Program-made: the position numbers and the translations under genes
In this document: in pieces, positions 24,896 through 35,136 of the stretch
Layout of the letters: every line of letters begins with the position of its first letter
Numbering within the stretch: the first letter of the stretch is position 1
NCBI RefSeq assembly: GCF_040645615.1
Contig: NZ_JBEYYO010000001.1
Span: 248,001 to 312,000 of the forward strand
Direction: 5' to 3'
Length of the DNA stretch: 64,000 bases
From: Glycomyces sp040645615
GTDB taxonomy: Bacteria; Actinomycetota; Actinomycetes; Mycobacteriales; Micromonosporaceae
Notes under the pieces: generated by a model
Databases searched by the model: none
Seen by the model: the letters and a program-made list of their open reading frames with translations, nothing else
Told to the model about the DNA's origin: nothing

Positions 24896-26547
24896 CCGAG
24901 ACCCGACGCGAAGTCGGTCGTGCCGCCTCGGTCATCGGTGCGATCACCGTCGCCTCCCGCCTGGCCGGTTTCGGCCGCACGATGGTGTTCACGTGGGCGA
25001 TCGGCATCGGCACCCTGGGCGCCGCCTACCAGACGGCCAACAGCATCCCCAACATCGTCTTCGAGCTCGTGGCCGGGGGAGCGCTTGCCGCGCTCGTGAT
25101 CCCGCTCCTGGCCGCCCCGCTCGCCCGGCACGAGCCCGAGCAGGTCAGCCGCATCGCCTCGGCCCTCCTGACCTGGTCACTGACGCTCCTGGTCCCCGTC
25201 GGGCTCGCCATCGCCCTCTTCGCGCGACCGATCGTGGGCCTGCTCATCTCCGGCCCCAGGATCACCCCGACCACGATCGACGTCGGCACCGAACTGCTCG
25301 TCCTGTTCGCCCCGCAGCTCCCGCTGTACGGCGTCGCGATCGTGCTCACCGGTGTCCTCCAGTCACACCGGCGCTTCGCCTGGCCCGCGCTCGCCCCGCT
25401 CCTGTCGAGCGTCGTCATGGCCGGCATCTACGTCGTCTACGGCGTCCTCTCCGGCCGCGAAAGCGCCGCCGAACAGGTCTCGCAGGCGGACATCCTGCTC
25501 CTGGGCCTCGGCACCACCCTCGGCGTCGCAGTCCTCGCCGGATGCCTCATCTTCCCCCTCCGCGGCCTCGGCCTGCGCCTGCGACCGGCCTGGCGCCTGG
25601 ACACCCACGTCGCCGCCAACCTCAAGTCCCTCGCGATCGCCGGAGCCATCACCGTCGGCGCGCAGCAGCTCTGCCAGGCGCTGCTCCTGCGTCTGGCCAA
25701 CAACGCGGGCGACGACGGCACGGTCGTGGTCTTCACCGTCTCCCAGACGTTCTTCCTGCTGCCCTGGGCGATCCTCGCCGTACCCCTCGCGACCGCCGCC
25801 TACCCGATCCTCGCCGAATCGTTCTCCCTCGGCGAGCACGACCGCTACCAGCGCCGCCTCTCCCAGACCGGCCGCGCGGTCCTCCTGCTGTCGGGCCTCG
25901 GCGTCGCCGCGCTCGCCGGACTCGCCGAACCCATCGGCACGGTCCTCGCCTCGGTCGCCTCCGGCAGCGCCGCGAACGCGCAGCCCCAGCTCGAAGCCAC
26001 GCTCGCCGGACTCGCCTTCGGTCTCTTCGGCTACTCCCTGTTCGCGATCTACTCTCGCGGCCTCTACGCCGTGGGCCGCAACAAGTACGCCGCCGGAGCG
26101 ACCTCGATCGGCTGGGCGGCGGGCGCGGTCGCCGCGATCGTCCTCTCCGAAGTCATGCCCCTCGCCGACCGCACCCTCGCGCTCGCGATCGCCTGGTCGA
26201 TCGGCATGACCGTCATCGGTCTCGCCCTCACCGCCGCGATCGCCCGCCACACCGGCGCGGCCAGCCTCTCCGGCGTTCCACGCGCCGCGCTCGCCACGAT
26301 CCTCGCGTCCATCGGCGCGGTCCTCGCCGGACGCGAACTCATCGCGCTTTGGGGACACGCCGACACCATCTACCAGGCCCTCTTCCAAGGCGTCGTGGTC
26401 GGCGCGGCCATCGCGGTGATCTACCTCGGACTCGGCGCGCTCATCGGCGGGTCCGGCGTCGTGCGCCCCGTGCTGCGGCGCGCTGGCAGAATACGGTCGT
26501 CGGACGACGACGGCAGCCCTGACACACAGAGTGGAGCAGACCAGTGA
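24892..26547 (+). CDS. MurJ/MviN-family lipid-linked glycan flippase
   Basis: 551 residues. TTG 24892 overlaps the preceding stop (TTGA), and the conserved TRREVGRAASVIGAITVASR begins right after. About 14 membrane helices, with family motifs ASRLAGFGRTMVF and AAYQTANSIPNIVFELVAGGAL. It flips undecaprenyl-linked precursors across the membrane. In actinobacteria the main MurJ with a C-terminal kinase-like domain lies near the replication origin. This shorter protein lacks that domain and sits with a PNPT enzyme and a GT4, so it may flip a different lipid-linked glycan. Confidence 0.85.
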   Translation: MTETRREVGRAASVIGAITVASRLAGFGRTMVFTWAIGIGTLGAAYQTANSIPNIVFELVAGGALAALVIPLLAAPLARHEPEQVSRIASALLTWSLTLLVPVGLAIALFARPIVGLLISGPRITPTTIDVGTELLVLFAPQLPLYGVAIVLTGVLQSHRRFAWPALAPLLSSVVMAGIYVVYGVLSGRESAAEQVSQADILLLGLGTTLGVAVLAGCLIFPLRGLGLRLRPAWRLDTHVAANLKSLAIAGAITVGAQQLCQALLLRLANNAGDDGTVVVFTVSQTFFLLPWAILAVPLATAAYPILAESFSLGEHDRYQRRLSQTGRAVLLLSGLGVAALAGLAEPIGTVLASVASGSAANAQPQLEATLAGLAFGLFGYSLFAIYSRGLYAVGRNKYAAGATSIGWAAGAVAAIVLSEVMPLADRTLALAIAWSIGMTVIGLALTAAIARHTGAASLSGVPRAALATILASIGAVLAGRELIALWGHADTIYQALFQGVVVGAAIAVIYLGLGALIGGSGVVRPVLRRAGRIRSSDDDGSPDTQSGADQ

Positions 26548-27656
26548 GTCGCAGTTCCTTGAGGCACCGGCGCATCGCACTCGTGCTGGGCCCCTCCACC
26601 GGAGGCATCGGCACCCACGTCGCCTCCGTCGCGGCGGGCCTGGTCGAGCGCGGCGACGCCGTCCTGGTGGTCGGCCCGCCCGAGACCGAAGAGCGCTTCG
26701 GCTTCCGCGCCAAAGGGGCCCGCTTCGCGCCTGCCCCGATCACCGCGAAGCCCTCGCCCGAACTGCCGCTGGCCTGGTGGGCCGCCCGAAGCGCCCTGCG
26801 CGGCATCACCGGAAGGGGCGTCGACCTCGTCCACGCCCACGGCCTCACCGCCGGGATCACCGCGCTCGCGGCCCGCCCGACCGGGGCCGCGCTCATCACC
26901 ACCTGGCACAACCAGCTCATCACCTCAGGCGTCAAGCGCCGCGTCTCCGACGAGATCGAGAAGCGCCTCGCCCGCGGCGTGGACGTGGCCCTCGCGGCCT
27001 CCTCCGACCTCCACGAGCACCTGGTCGACCTCGGGGCCCGCGACGCGCGCCTCGCGCCCGTCGCCGCCCCGCCCCGCCGGGCCGCGGGCGACTCCGAGTC
27101 GATCCGGGCCGAGCTCGGCATCGGCGACCGCCCGCTCCTGCTCTCGGTGGGCCGCCTCCACGTCCAGAAGGACTACGACACGCTCATCGCGGCCGCGACC
27201 CGCTGGAAGGACCTCGACCCCGCGCCGGTCGTGGCGATCGCCGGGGACGGACCCGAGCGCCTGCGCCTCCAAGGCCTCATCGACGCCTCCGGCGCCGACG
27301 TGCGCCTCCTCGGCCACCGCACCGACGTGGCCGACCTCCTCGCCGCCGCCGACCTCGCGGTCGTCACCAGCCAGTGGGAGGCCCGCCAGCTCTTCGCCCA
27401 GGAGGTCCTCCAGGCCGGGGTCCCGCTCGTCGCCACCCGCACCGGCGGCATCCCCGAACTCGTCGGCGACGCCGCGGTCCTGTTCGAGGTCGGCGACGTG
27501 GACGCCCTCGACCGGGCCGTGCGCGACCTCCTCACCGATTCGGACCGCCTCGCCTCGTACGCCGAAGCGGGACTCGCCAAGGCCGCCACCTGGCCCGACG
27601 AGGCCCAGATGCTCGACGCGCTCGACGCGCTCTACCTGGAACTGACAGGACGTTAA
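26544..27656 (+). CDS. GT4 family glycosyltransferase
   Basis: 370 residues, GTG 26544 overlapping the stop of the flippase gene. GT-B fold: N-terminal GGIGTHVASVAAGL (Gly-rich loop), ITTWHNQLI in the acceptor domain, then LLSVGRLHVQKDYDTLI and the GT4 signature SQWEARQLFAQEVLQAGVP with TGGIPELV. It transfers a sugar from a nucleotide donor, with retention. No membrane helix is present, so it acts at the cytoplasmic face. With the PNPT enzyme and the flippase it completes a plausible assembly line. Donor and acceptor are unknown. Confidence 0.88.
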   Translation: MSRSSLRHRRIALVLGPSTGGIGTHVASVAAGLVERGDAVLVVGPPETEERFGFRAKGARFAPAPITAKPSPELPLAWWAARSALRGITGRGVDLVHAHGLTAGITALAARPTGAALITTWHNQLITSGVKRRVSDEIEKRLARGVDVALAASSDLHEHLVDLGARDARLAPVAAPPRRAAGDSESIRAELGIGDRPLLLSVGRLHVQKDYDTLIAAATRWKDLDPAPVVAIAGDGPERLRLQGLIDASGADVRLLGHRTDVADLLAAADLAVVTSQWEARQLFAQEVLQAGVPLVATRTGGIPELVGDAAVLFEVGDVDALDRAVRDLLTDSDRLASYAEAGLAKAATWPDEAQMLDALDALYLELTGR

Positions 27657-27663
27657 TCCCGCC

Positions 27664-29904
27664 GTGTCGCGACAACTCGATGCCGGGCGCCTGACCCGCA
27701 AGGCCCGCAAGACGATCGCCCGCAGTCTCGCCGACAACCGGGGCCCGATCGCCGCATGGGTCCTCGTCGCGGTCCTGGCCGCGCTCGCCGCGTTCCAACT
27801 GCTCCCCGACGAACGCGAGGAGACCGTCCCCGGGACCGTCGACTCGGTCGTCGTCCTCGGCGTCGGGGGCCTGTCCTGGACCGACATCGACGCCGCGACC
27901 ACCCCCAACCTCACCGAACTGGCCCGCAACGGCGCGCTCGCCGAGCTCAACACCGACTCCGGCCGCAACTTCACATGCACGTTCGACGGATGGCTCACCT
28001 TCTCCGCCGGAGCGCCCGCCGTCGCGGCCCCCTACGGTGACGCCTCCGACTGCGGCGAGGTCGACGGCGACCAGATCACCGACGACGAGGACTCGGCCAC
28101 CGTCGACGACATGGCCGACCTCGTGGCCCTCAACCGCAACCTCGAACAGGGCGCCGAACTGGGAATGCTCGCCGCGGGCACCTCCTGCGCCACCGCGATC
28201 GGCCCCGGCGCGGCCTACGCCACCGCCAACTCGGTCGGCCGCGTCGGCGACTACCGCCCCGCGTTCCCGGCCGCCGACGACCTCCCCGAGACCCTCGCCG
28301 AATGCCCCCTCACCGTGGTCGACGGCGGCGTCCTGCCTATCGACCCGCAACTGCGCGCCTCGGCCCTCGACCGACTCGACGAGACCGTCGGGTCCCTCCA
28401 GGCCGCCCGCGGCGAGAACTCGGCCCTCATCGTCACCGGCATCGGCCAGGTCGAAGAGCCCAACCGCCTCCTCGCCGCCGTCGCCAACTTCGCGGACCAG
28501 GACGGCCACAACCTCATCGACCTGCCCGCCGAACGCCCCGGCTACCTGCGGCTGACCGATCTCACCGCGACCGTCCTGACCCTCCTCGGCGCGCCCCCGC
28601 CCGACACGGCCACCGGCACCGCCGCCGGTGTCACCGACGACGCGCTGTCCTACGAAGAACGCCAAGCGGTCTTCGACGACACCGACACCCGCCTCATCGC
28701 CGCGGCCGTCGCCGCCCCCGCCACTCAGTGGCTCCAGGTGCTCCTGTTCCTCGCCCTCACCTTCGTGGCCTGGCCGCTCCTGCACCTCCTGCGCAGCGCC
28801 GGACAGCCCGGCGTCAAACCCCCGCCGCTGTGGCTGATGCGCCTGAACATCATCACGGCCCTCGTCTGCGCCCTCTTCGTGGGCGCCGCGCTCCTCGCCG
28901 ACTTCTTCGGCTGGTGGTCGGCCTCCAGCCCCGGCCTCGTCGGCCCCCTGACCGCCCTGGGGATCGCCGTCGTGTGCGCGTTCGTCGCGATCTTCCTGCC
29001 CGGACGCCACGGCCCCGCGAGCCTCATGGTCAGCGTCTCCGCGTTCGGCATCATCGTCACCGTCCTGGCGATGCTCATCCACACCGAAGACCCCCTGGGG
29101 ACCCTCCTCGGCGACTACACCGTGGCCGACTCCGCCTCCAACGAGCTCGGGCCCGTCGCCACCGGCATGTTCATCGCCTCCCTGTGGCTCCTCGCCGCCG
29201 TCGCCGCCTGGCGGCTCCCGCGCGGCTACCAGTCCCCGGTCATGGCCGGCATCGGCGTCCTCGGCGTGCTCGTGGTCTCGGCCGGGTTCCTCGGCGACTC
29301 CGTGCCCGCCTCGGTCGCCATCATCATCGGCATCTGCCTCGCCTCCGCGCTGGCCACCGGCGGCTGGATCACCTTCTCCCGCTTCGTGTGGTCCGGCCTC
29401 GCCGGCGCCGCGGTCCTGCTCGGCCTGTCCTGGATCGACTACCAGCGCCCGGTGGCCGAACGCGGCCAGCTCGGCGCGTTCCTCGGCGACATCCTCGGCG
29501 ACACCAACGGCGTCATCGCCTCCGGGCTCGGCTCCAACATCGTCGCGATCTTCACCTCGCCCCTGAGCGTCCTCACCGTCATGGCCGGCGCGTACTGCTG
29601 GCTGGTGCTCCTGCGCCCCGGAGGCGGCCTGCGGCGCGCCTGGGGCCTCTACCCGCCGCTGCGCGGCGCGTTCGCCGCCGCGATCGTCGGCTCGGCCGCC
29701 GCGGGCCTCCTCCTCGGCAAGGGCCTGATGAGCCTCGGGGCCGCGCTGGCGGTCATGGTTCCCTTGGCGGTCATCATGAGTCACCGGGTCCTGGCCCGCG
29801 CGCACGTCAAGGACGGCCAGTACTCGGACATGATCGTCGACGCACCGTCGTGGGTCGATGAGGAAAACGGCGAGGAAAGTGTTAGTGTGGAATCCCGTGG
29901 ATGA
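27664..29904 (+). CDS. Polytopic membrane protein with alkaline-phosphatase-like ectodomain
   Basis: 746 residues, GTG 27664. A membrane helix at about 32-48 is followed by an extracytoplasmic domain (about 55-355) with the alkaline-phosphatase-superfamily pattern VVVLGVGGLSWTDI, TPNLTELARNGALAEL, FDGWLTFSAGAPA, ALIVTGIGQ and TDLTATVLTLLGAP. The first metal-binding Asp usual in vDG is Gly here (GVGGL), and I see no clear nucleophile Thr/Ser, so it may be catalytically dead. About nine membrane helices follow (about 355-720) and a charged tail. Similar proteins sit in this steAB-pyrG interval in other actinobacteria. The role may be to bind or transfer a lipid-linked glycan; this is inference. 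Confidence 0.7.
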   Translation: MSRQLDAGRLTRKARKTIARSLADNRGPIAAWVLVAVLAALAAFQLLPDEREETVPGTVDSVVVLGVGGLSWTDIDAATTPNLTELARNGALAELNTDSGRNFTCTFDGWLTFSAGAPAVAAPYGDASDCGEVDGDQITDDEDSATVDDMADLVALNRNLEQGAELGMLAAGTSCATAIGPGAAYATANSVGRVGDYRPAFPAADDLPETLAECPLTVVDGGVLPIDPQLRASALDRLDETVGSLQAARGENSALIVTGIGQVEEPNRLLAAVANFADQDGHNLIDLPAERPGYLRLTDLTATVLTLLGAPPPDTATGTAAGVTDDALSYEERQAVFDDTDTRLIAAAVAAPATQWLQVLLFLALTFVAWPLLHLLRSAGQPGVKPPPLWLMRLNIITALVCALFVGAALLADFFGWWSASSPGLVGPLTALGIAVVCAFVAIFLPGRHGPASLMVSVSAFGIIVTVLAMLIHTEDPLGTLLGDYTVADSASNELGPVATGMFIASLWLLAAVAAWRLPRGYQSPVMAGIGVLGVLVVSAGFLGDSVPASVAIIIGICLASALATGGWITFSRFVWSGLAGAAVLLGLSWIDYQRPVAERGQLGAFLGDILGDTNGVIASGLGSNIVAIFTSPLSVLTVMAGAYCWLVLLRPGGGLRRAWGLYPPLRGAFAAAIVGSAAAGLLLGKGLMSLGAALAVMVPLAVIMSHRVLARAHVKDGQYSDMIVDAPSWVDEENGEESVSVESRG

Positions 29905-29965
29905 TGCGATCCACCGGCGGCTGGAAGCAGCCGCTCGATCGACACGATTACCACGGGAGTTCGCT

Positions 29966-31660
<1,695 letters not shown>

Positions 31661-31673
31661 CCGAACACGACGA

Positions 31674-31703
31674 AAGGGCGGGACTCAAGCGAGTCCCGCC
31701 CTT
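31674..31703. terminator. Bidirectional terminator between pyrG and DUF805 (copy 1)
   Basis: Perfect 13-bp stem, AAGGGCGGGACTC at 31674-31686 and its complement at 31691-31703, with loop AAGC. Flanking GAACACGA and TTCGTGTTC extend the dyad outward. It is nearly identical to the hairpin at 32271. Confidence 0.85.
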
Positions 31704-31713
31704 GTTCGTGTTC

Positions 31714-32067
31714 TTAAGCCTCTCTGGGATCCTCGCCGTGCGCGTTCGAGCCGTAGTGGCCCTCTTGAGCGAGCAGCACGATGAGGATGATGGGGCCGGC
31801 GAGCGGGATGAAATTGATCAGGTACATCCATCCGGACCGGCCGGTGTCGTGCAGACGGCGCACGGACACGGCGAGCGCGGGCAGGATGACCGCGAGCGCG
31901 TAGACGAAGTAAAGCGTCATGAACACGGGTTCCTGCGTCACGGCGAAGGGGATGTAGAGGACCATCAGCGCGATGAAGTGGAAGAGCACGAACATCCAGT
32001 ACTCCTTCCGGCGGGCGCGGCCGGAGAATCCGACATAGTTTTTGAGCACGGCGAGATACCAGTTCAC
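31714..32067 (-). CDS. DUF805 membrane protein
   Basis: 117 residues. GTG at 32067 is preceded by GAAAGGA; longer in-frame starts exist but lack a site and similarity. The DUF805 motif YVGFSGRARRKEYWMF is at residues 11-26, followed by membrane helices at about 28-46, 52-70 and 82-102, with the SVRRLHDTGRSGWMYLI signature. These small inner-membrane proteins have no settled function. The gene stands alone between two near-identical terminators. A TTGACA box lies upstream (32186-32181 on the minus strand), but the only -10 I see (TGATAC) is spaced too far away. Confidence 0.88.
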   Translation of the reverse strand: MNWYLAVLKNYVGFSGRARRKEYWMFVLFHFIALMVLYIPFAVTQEPVFMTLYFVYALAVILPALAVSVRRLHDTGRSGWMYLINFIPLAGPIILIVLLAQEGHYGSNAHGEDPREA

Positions 32068-32270
32068 ACTGGGTCCTTTCAAAGGGGTCGCTCCATTGCA
32101 GAGCGAGGGGCAAGGCGAGGGGTGAGAATCCGGGGCTGGATTCGCTGGAGAAGGTATCACGTTCTCCCAGGCCCTGGCTATGTCAATCCACATCGGGGAA
32201 TCCTTTGAAGACTGATCACGGCATTGTGACCGATTCGTCGTCTCGCAATCTGGACTCCGTACAAGAAGAA

Positions 32271-32296
32271 GGGCGGGACTCGAACGAGTCCCGCCC
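32271..32296. terminator. Terminator beyond the MFS gene (copy 2)
   Basis: GGGCGGGACTC at 32271-32281 and its complement at 32286-32296, loop GAAC. It repeats the stem of the hairpin at 31674, differing in the loop and outer bases. It lies 17 bp past the MFS stop codon. Confidence 0.8.
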
Positions 32297-32312
32297 CTGT
32301 TTCGTTCGCCTG

Positions 32313-33815
32313 TCAGCGCTTGGTGCGCAAGGCCCTGCCCACCGCGATCGTGGCGATCAGGACCAGGCCCGCGGCCACCACCGAGGTGATGCGGACGCCG
32401 TCGGTGAACGCGGTGCGCGCCGTCTCCAGCAGTGCGTCCCCGGCCTCGGCCGGGAGCGTCTTGGCCACGTGGACCGCCTCGCCGAGCGTCTCGGACGCCG
32501 CGTCGGGGGCGTCCCCGAGCTCGGAGCGGTAGATACCGGTCGCCAGCGACCCGAGCAGCGCTACGCCCATCGCGCCGCCCAGCTCGTACGCGGTCTCGGA
32601 GATCGCCGAGGCCGAACCGGCGCGGTCGGCCGGAGCCGCCGCCAGGATCGCGTCGTTCGTGACCGTCTGCGCCAGACCGGCACCGGCCCCGATGAGCGTC
32701 GAAGCGCCCACGACCACCAGAGCGCCTTCGTGCACGCCCACGAACGCCATCGCCGAGAACCCGCAGATCACGAAGACCAGGCCGCCGACGATGGTGCGCG
32801 CCATGCCGATCCGCTCCGACAGCCGCACCGCGAACAGGCCCGCGACCACCGAGATCGACATCTCCGGCAGTAGCAGCAGCCCCGCCTGCATGGGGGAGAA
32901 CCCCAGCACCAGTTGCAGGTACTGCGTCAGAAGGAACAGCGACGAGATCATCGCGAACACGATCGTGAAGTTCGTGGCCAGCGACGCGGAGAACCGCCGG
33001 ATCCCGAACAGCCGCAGATCCAGCAGCGGGTGCTCGAGGCTGCGCTGGCGCCGCACGAACAGCACCGCCATCGCCACGCCGAACCCGATCGCGACCAGAG
33101 CCGCAAGCGACACGCCGTGCTCGGCGACCGTCTTGACCCCGTACACGAACGGGAACATCGCCAGGAACGACATCGCGACGCTGAGCAGGTCGAGCGGCCC
33201 CGGGTTCGGGTCCTTCGACTCCGGCAGCAGCAGCGGCGCGGCCACCATCACCGCGAGCGAGACCGGCGCGGCCATGAGGAACACCGAGCCCCACCAGAAG
33301 TGCTCCAGCAGCCAGCCGCCCACGATCGGCCCGGCGGCCGCACCGGCCGAGAACCCGGATGCCCAGATCGCGATCGCGAACTTGCGCTGGCGGCCGTCGG
33401 TGAACAGGTTCCGCATGAGGCCGAGCGTGGTCGGCATGAGGGTCGCTCCGGCCACGCCGAGCAGCGCCCGCGCGAGGATCAGGGTCTCGGCGGTCGGCGC
33501 GTACGCGGCGAGCACGCTCGCGGCGGCGAACGCGGCCGAGCCGATGACGAGCAGCTTGCGGCGCCCGAACCGGTCGCCGAGGGAGCCCATCGTGACCAGC
33601 AGGTCGGCGAGCACGAACCCGTACACGTCGACGATCCACAACAGCTGCGAGCTGGTCGGCGAGAGGTCCTCGGACAGGAACGGCACGGCGAAGCCGAGCA
33701 CTGTCATGTCGATGGAGATGAGCAGCACCGGCAGTACCAGCACCGCCAGAGCCCAGCCCTGCTTCGCGGTGAAGCGCGGGCGCGGCTCGGCCGTCTGCGG
33801 CAGTGTCGTCGTCAT
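32313..33815 (-). CDS. MFS drug transporter, DHA2 (EmrB/QacA) family
   Basis: 500 residues. ATG at 33815 has GAAGGAGG 6 nt upstream. About 14 membrane helices, as in DHA2 proton-driven exporters. The motif-A loop reads GSLGDRFGRRKLLVIG, and the first helix carries the acidic residue in LLISIDMTVLGFAVPFL. The likely substrates are cationic drugs, dyes or antiseptics, judging from the QacA/SmvA relatives. It is divergent from a TetR gene, with a promoter and palindromic operator between them, so expression is probably derepressed by its substrate. Confidence 0.92.
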   Translation of the reverse strand: MTTTLPQTAEPRPRFTAKQGWALAVLVLPVLLISIDMTVLGFAVPFLSEDLSPTSSQLLWIVDVYGFVLADLLVTMGSLGDRFGRRKLLVIGSAAFAAASVLAAYAPTAETLILARALLGVAGATLMPTTLGLMRNLFTDGRQRKFAIAIWASGFSAGAAAGPIVGGWLLEHFWWGSVFLMAAPVSLAVMVAAPLLLPESKDPNPGPLDLLSVAMSFLAMFPFVYGVKTVAEHGVSLAALVAIGFGVAMAVLFVRRQRSLEHPLLDLRLFGIRRFSASLATNFTIVFAMISSLFLLTQYLQLVLGFSPMQAGLLLLPEMSISVVAGLFAVRLSERIGMARTIVGGLVFVICGFSAMAFVGVHEGALVVVGASTLIGAGAGLAQTVTNDAILAAAPADRAGSASAISETAYELGGAMGVALLGSLATGIYRSELGDAPDAASETLGEAVHVAKTLPAEAGDALLETARTAFTDGVRITSVVAAGLVLIATIAVGRALRTKR

Positions 33816-33931
33816 GGTTCCTCCTTCGGGAAGCTCGCGGGCCGCAGGCCGCCGCGAATCGGCGGCCCGCAGGTAGGCACCTGGGGCGGTTCGGCGAAGC
33901 TTGTGATCGAGACGACGGTTCAGGGCAAGGC

Positions 33932-33960
33932 ACTGTACCGTCCAGACGGTATAGTAGCAA
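33932..33960 (-). promoter_or_regulatory. MFS promoter containing the TetR operator
   Basis: On the minus strand TTGCTA (33960-33955), a 17-nt spacer and TACAGT (33937-33932) form a good promoter for the MFS gene. The spacer holds the perfect 16-bp palindrome TACCGTC-CA-GACGGTA (33936-33951). On the plus strand TATAGT (33950-33955) at the same place is a likely -10 for the TetR gene, so one bound repressor would block both. Confidence 0.75.
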
Positions 33961-33972
33961 GCGGGAGGGCAC

Positions 33973-34512
33973 ATGGCCAAGGACGAACTCAGCACGCGTG
34001 ATCGGATTCTCAACGCACTCCAGCGCATCCTCGTCGACGAGGGCAGCTCGGGCGTGACGCTGGAGAAGGTCGCGGCCGAGGCCGGGGTCTCCAAAGGCGG
34101 CCTGCTCTACCACTTCAAGTCCAAGCCCGACCTCTACGACGGCCTCGCGAGCCGCTTCCGCGCCCTCGAGGAGGCCCGCCTCGCCGAGGCCCGCCGCACC
34201 GGCGTCGTCGAGGCCTTCATCCGCGCCTCCCAGCTCGAATCGGCCGAGTCCGAGGCCGCCCTCTGGGCCCTGTTCACCGCCCTCCGCGGCACCGACGAGC
34301 TCTCCGACCAGGCCAAGGACGACCTGGTCTTCATATTCAACGGCTGGTCCGAGGCCCTCAAGGAGTCGATCGCCGACCCCGTCACCGCCGAGATCGTGCG
34401 CCTGGTCGGCGACGGCCTCTTCCTCTCGGCCCTCTCCGGTCTCCCCCTGCCCTCCCAGGACGTCGTGGACGCGATCCTCGCCCGCCTCAAAGCCGAGTCC
34501 GGAGAGTCCTGA
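33973..34512 (+). CDS. TetR family repressor of the MFS exporter
   Basis: 179 residues, ATG 33973 after GGGAGGG. The N-terminal HTH is VTLEKVAAEAGVSKGGLLYHF, the classical TetR signature, followed by KSKPDLYDGL. The C-terminal ligand domain (about 75-175) is helical and variable. It is divergent from the exporter, with the operator palindrome 22-37 bp before its start; this arrangement is typical of QacR-like pairs. Confidence 0.92.
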   Translation: MAKDELSTRDRILNALQRILVDEGSSGVTLEKVAAEAGVSKGGLLYHFKSKPDLYDGLASRFRALEEARLAEARRTGVVEAFIRASQLESAESEAALWALFTALRGTDELSDQAKDDLVFIFNGWSEALKESIADPVTAEIVRLVGDGLFLSALSGLPLPSQDVVDAILARLKAESGES

Positions 34513-34524
34513 TCCCAAGCGCGT

Positions 34525-34530
34525 TAATGT
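34525..34530 (+). promoter_or_regulatory. Putative -10 box of the leaderless nudix gene
   Basis: TAATGT ends 7 nt before GTG 34538. It supports the shorter start over GTG 34529, which would overlap this box. Confidence 0.45.
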
Positions 34531-34537
34531 GGTCGCC

Positions 34538-35092
34538 GTGCATGACTACCGAGTCCTCGACAGCGAGAACCTCCACCACGGCTGGTGCTACGACCTGAAG
34601 GCCGAGACCATCGCGATGCCCGGCGGCGGCACCGCCCGCCGCGAGTACATGGACCACTGCGGGGCCGTCGTGGCCGTCCCGCTCGACGACCAGGGCCGCG
34701 TGGGCCTCATCCGCCAGTACCGCGTCCCGCCCCGCGAGCTCATGTGGGAGTTCCCTGCGGGCCTGCGAGACATCGAGGGGGAGGACCCGGCCGTGGCCGC
34801 GCGCCGCGAGCTCGCCGAAGAGGTCGACCTCAACGCCGCCGAGCTCGTCAAGCTCGGCGAGTTCTTCACCACTCCTGGCATCTCCACCGAGCTCATCCAC
34901 TACTTCCTCGCCACCGGGCTCTCGCCGGTCCCCGAGTCCGAGCGCCACGAGCGCACCGACGAGGAGACCCACATCGAGCTCGTGTGGTGGGACCTGGACA
35001 AGGCCCTCGCCGCCGTCGCCGACGGTGAGATCCGCAACGGCGTGTGCGCGCTCGCCCTCAACCTGGCCCGGTTCCACCTCGAACGCAGGTAA
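34538..35092 (+). CDS. NUDIX hydrolase, ADP-ribose pyrophosphatase type
   Basis: 184 residues from GTG 34538 (187 from GTG 34529); I prefer 34538 because of the -10 box 7 nt upstream. The Nudix box is GEDPAVAARRELAEEVDL, with RELxEE intact and Asp in place of the usual Gly before the last hydrophobic residue, as in many actinobacterial ADPRases. The RQYRVPPRELMWEFPAG block before it is typical of ADP-ribose pyrophosphatases. It clears ADP-ribose or related nucleotides. Its place between pyrG and ald is conserved in actinobacteria. Confidence 0.88.
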   Translation: MHDYRVLDSENLHHGWCYDLKAETIAMPGGGTARREYMDHCGAVVAVPLDDQGRVGLIRQYRVPPRELMWEFPAGLRDIEGEDPAVAARRELAEEVDLNAAELVKLGEFFTTPGISTELIHYFLATGLSPVPESERHERTDEETHIELVWWDLDKALAAVADGEIRNGVCALALNLARFHLERR

Positions 35093-35106
35093 GCCCCGAA
35101 AAAGTG

Positions 35107-35136
35107 AGGCCCGCCGCTTCCCCGAGCGGCGGGCCT
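35107..35136 (+). terminator. Terminator after the nudix gene
   Basis: Perfect 12-bp stem, AGGCCCGCCGCT at 35107-35118 and its complement at 35125-35136, loop TCCCCG, 14 bp after the stop codon. Confidence 0.8.

Noticed and set aside
27532..29805. Minus-strand 757-codon frame opposite the AlkP-like membrane protein
   Set aside because: Low-complexity Gly/Asp/Glu/Arg sequence typical of antisense frames; the plus-strand product has membrane helices and family motifs.
32160..32186. DUF805 promoter TTGACA...TGATAC
   Set aside because: The boxes are 21 bp apart, too far for a normal sigma-70 promoter, and no other -10 is convincing.
32068..34518. N-terminal extension of DUF805 through the MFS gene (total 934 codons)
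   Set aside because: It reads through a terminator and another gene in a different frame; GTG 32067 has the ribosome-binding site and begins the family sequence.
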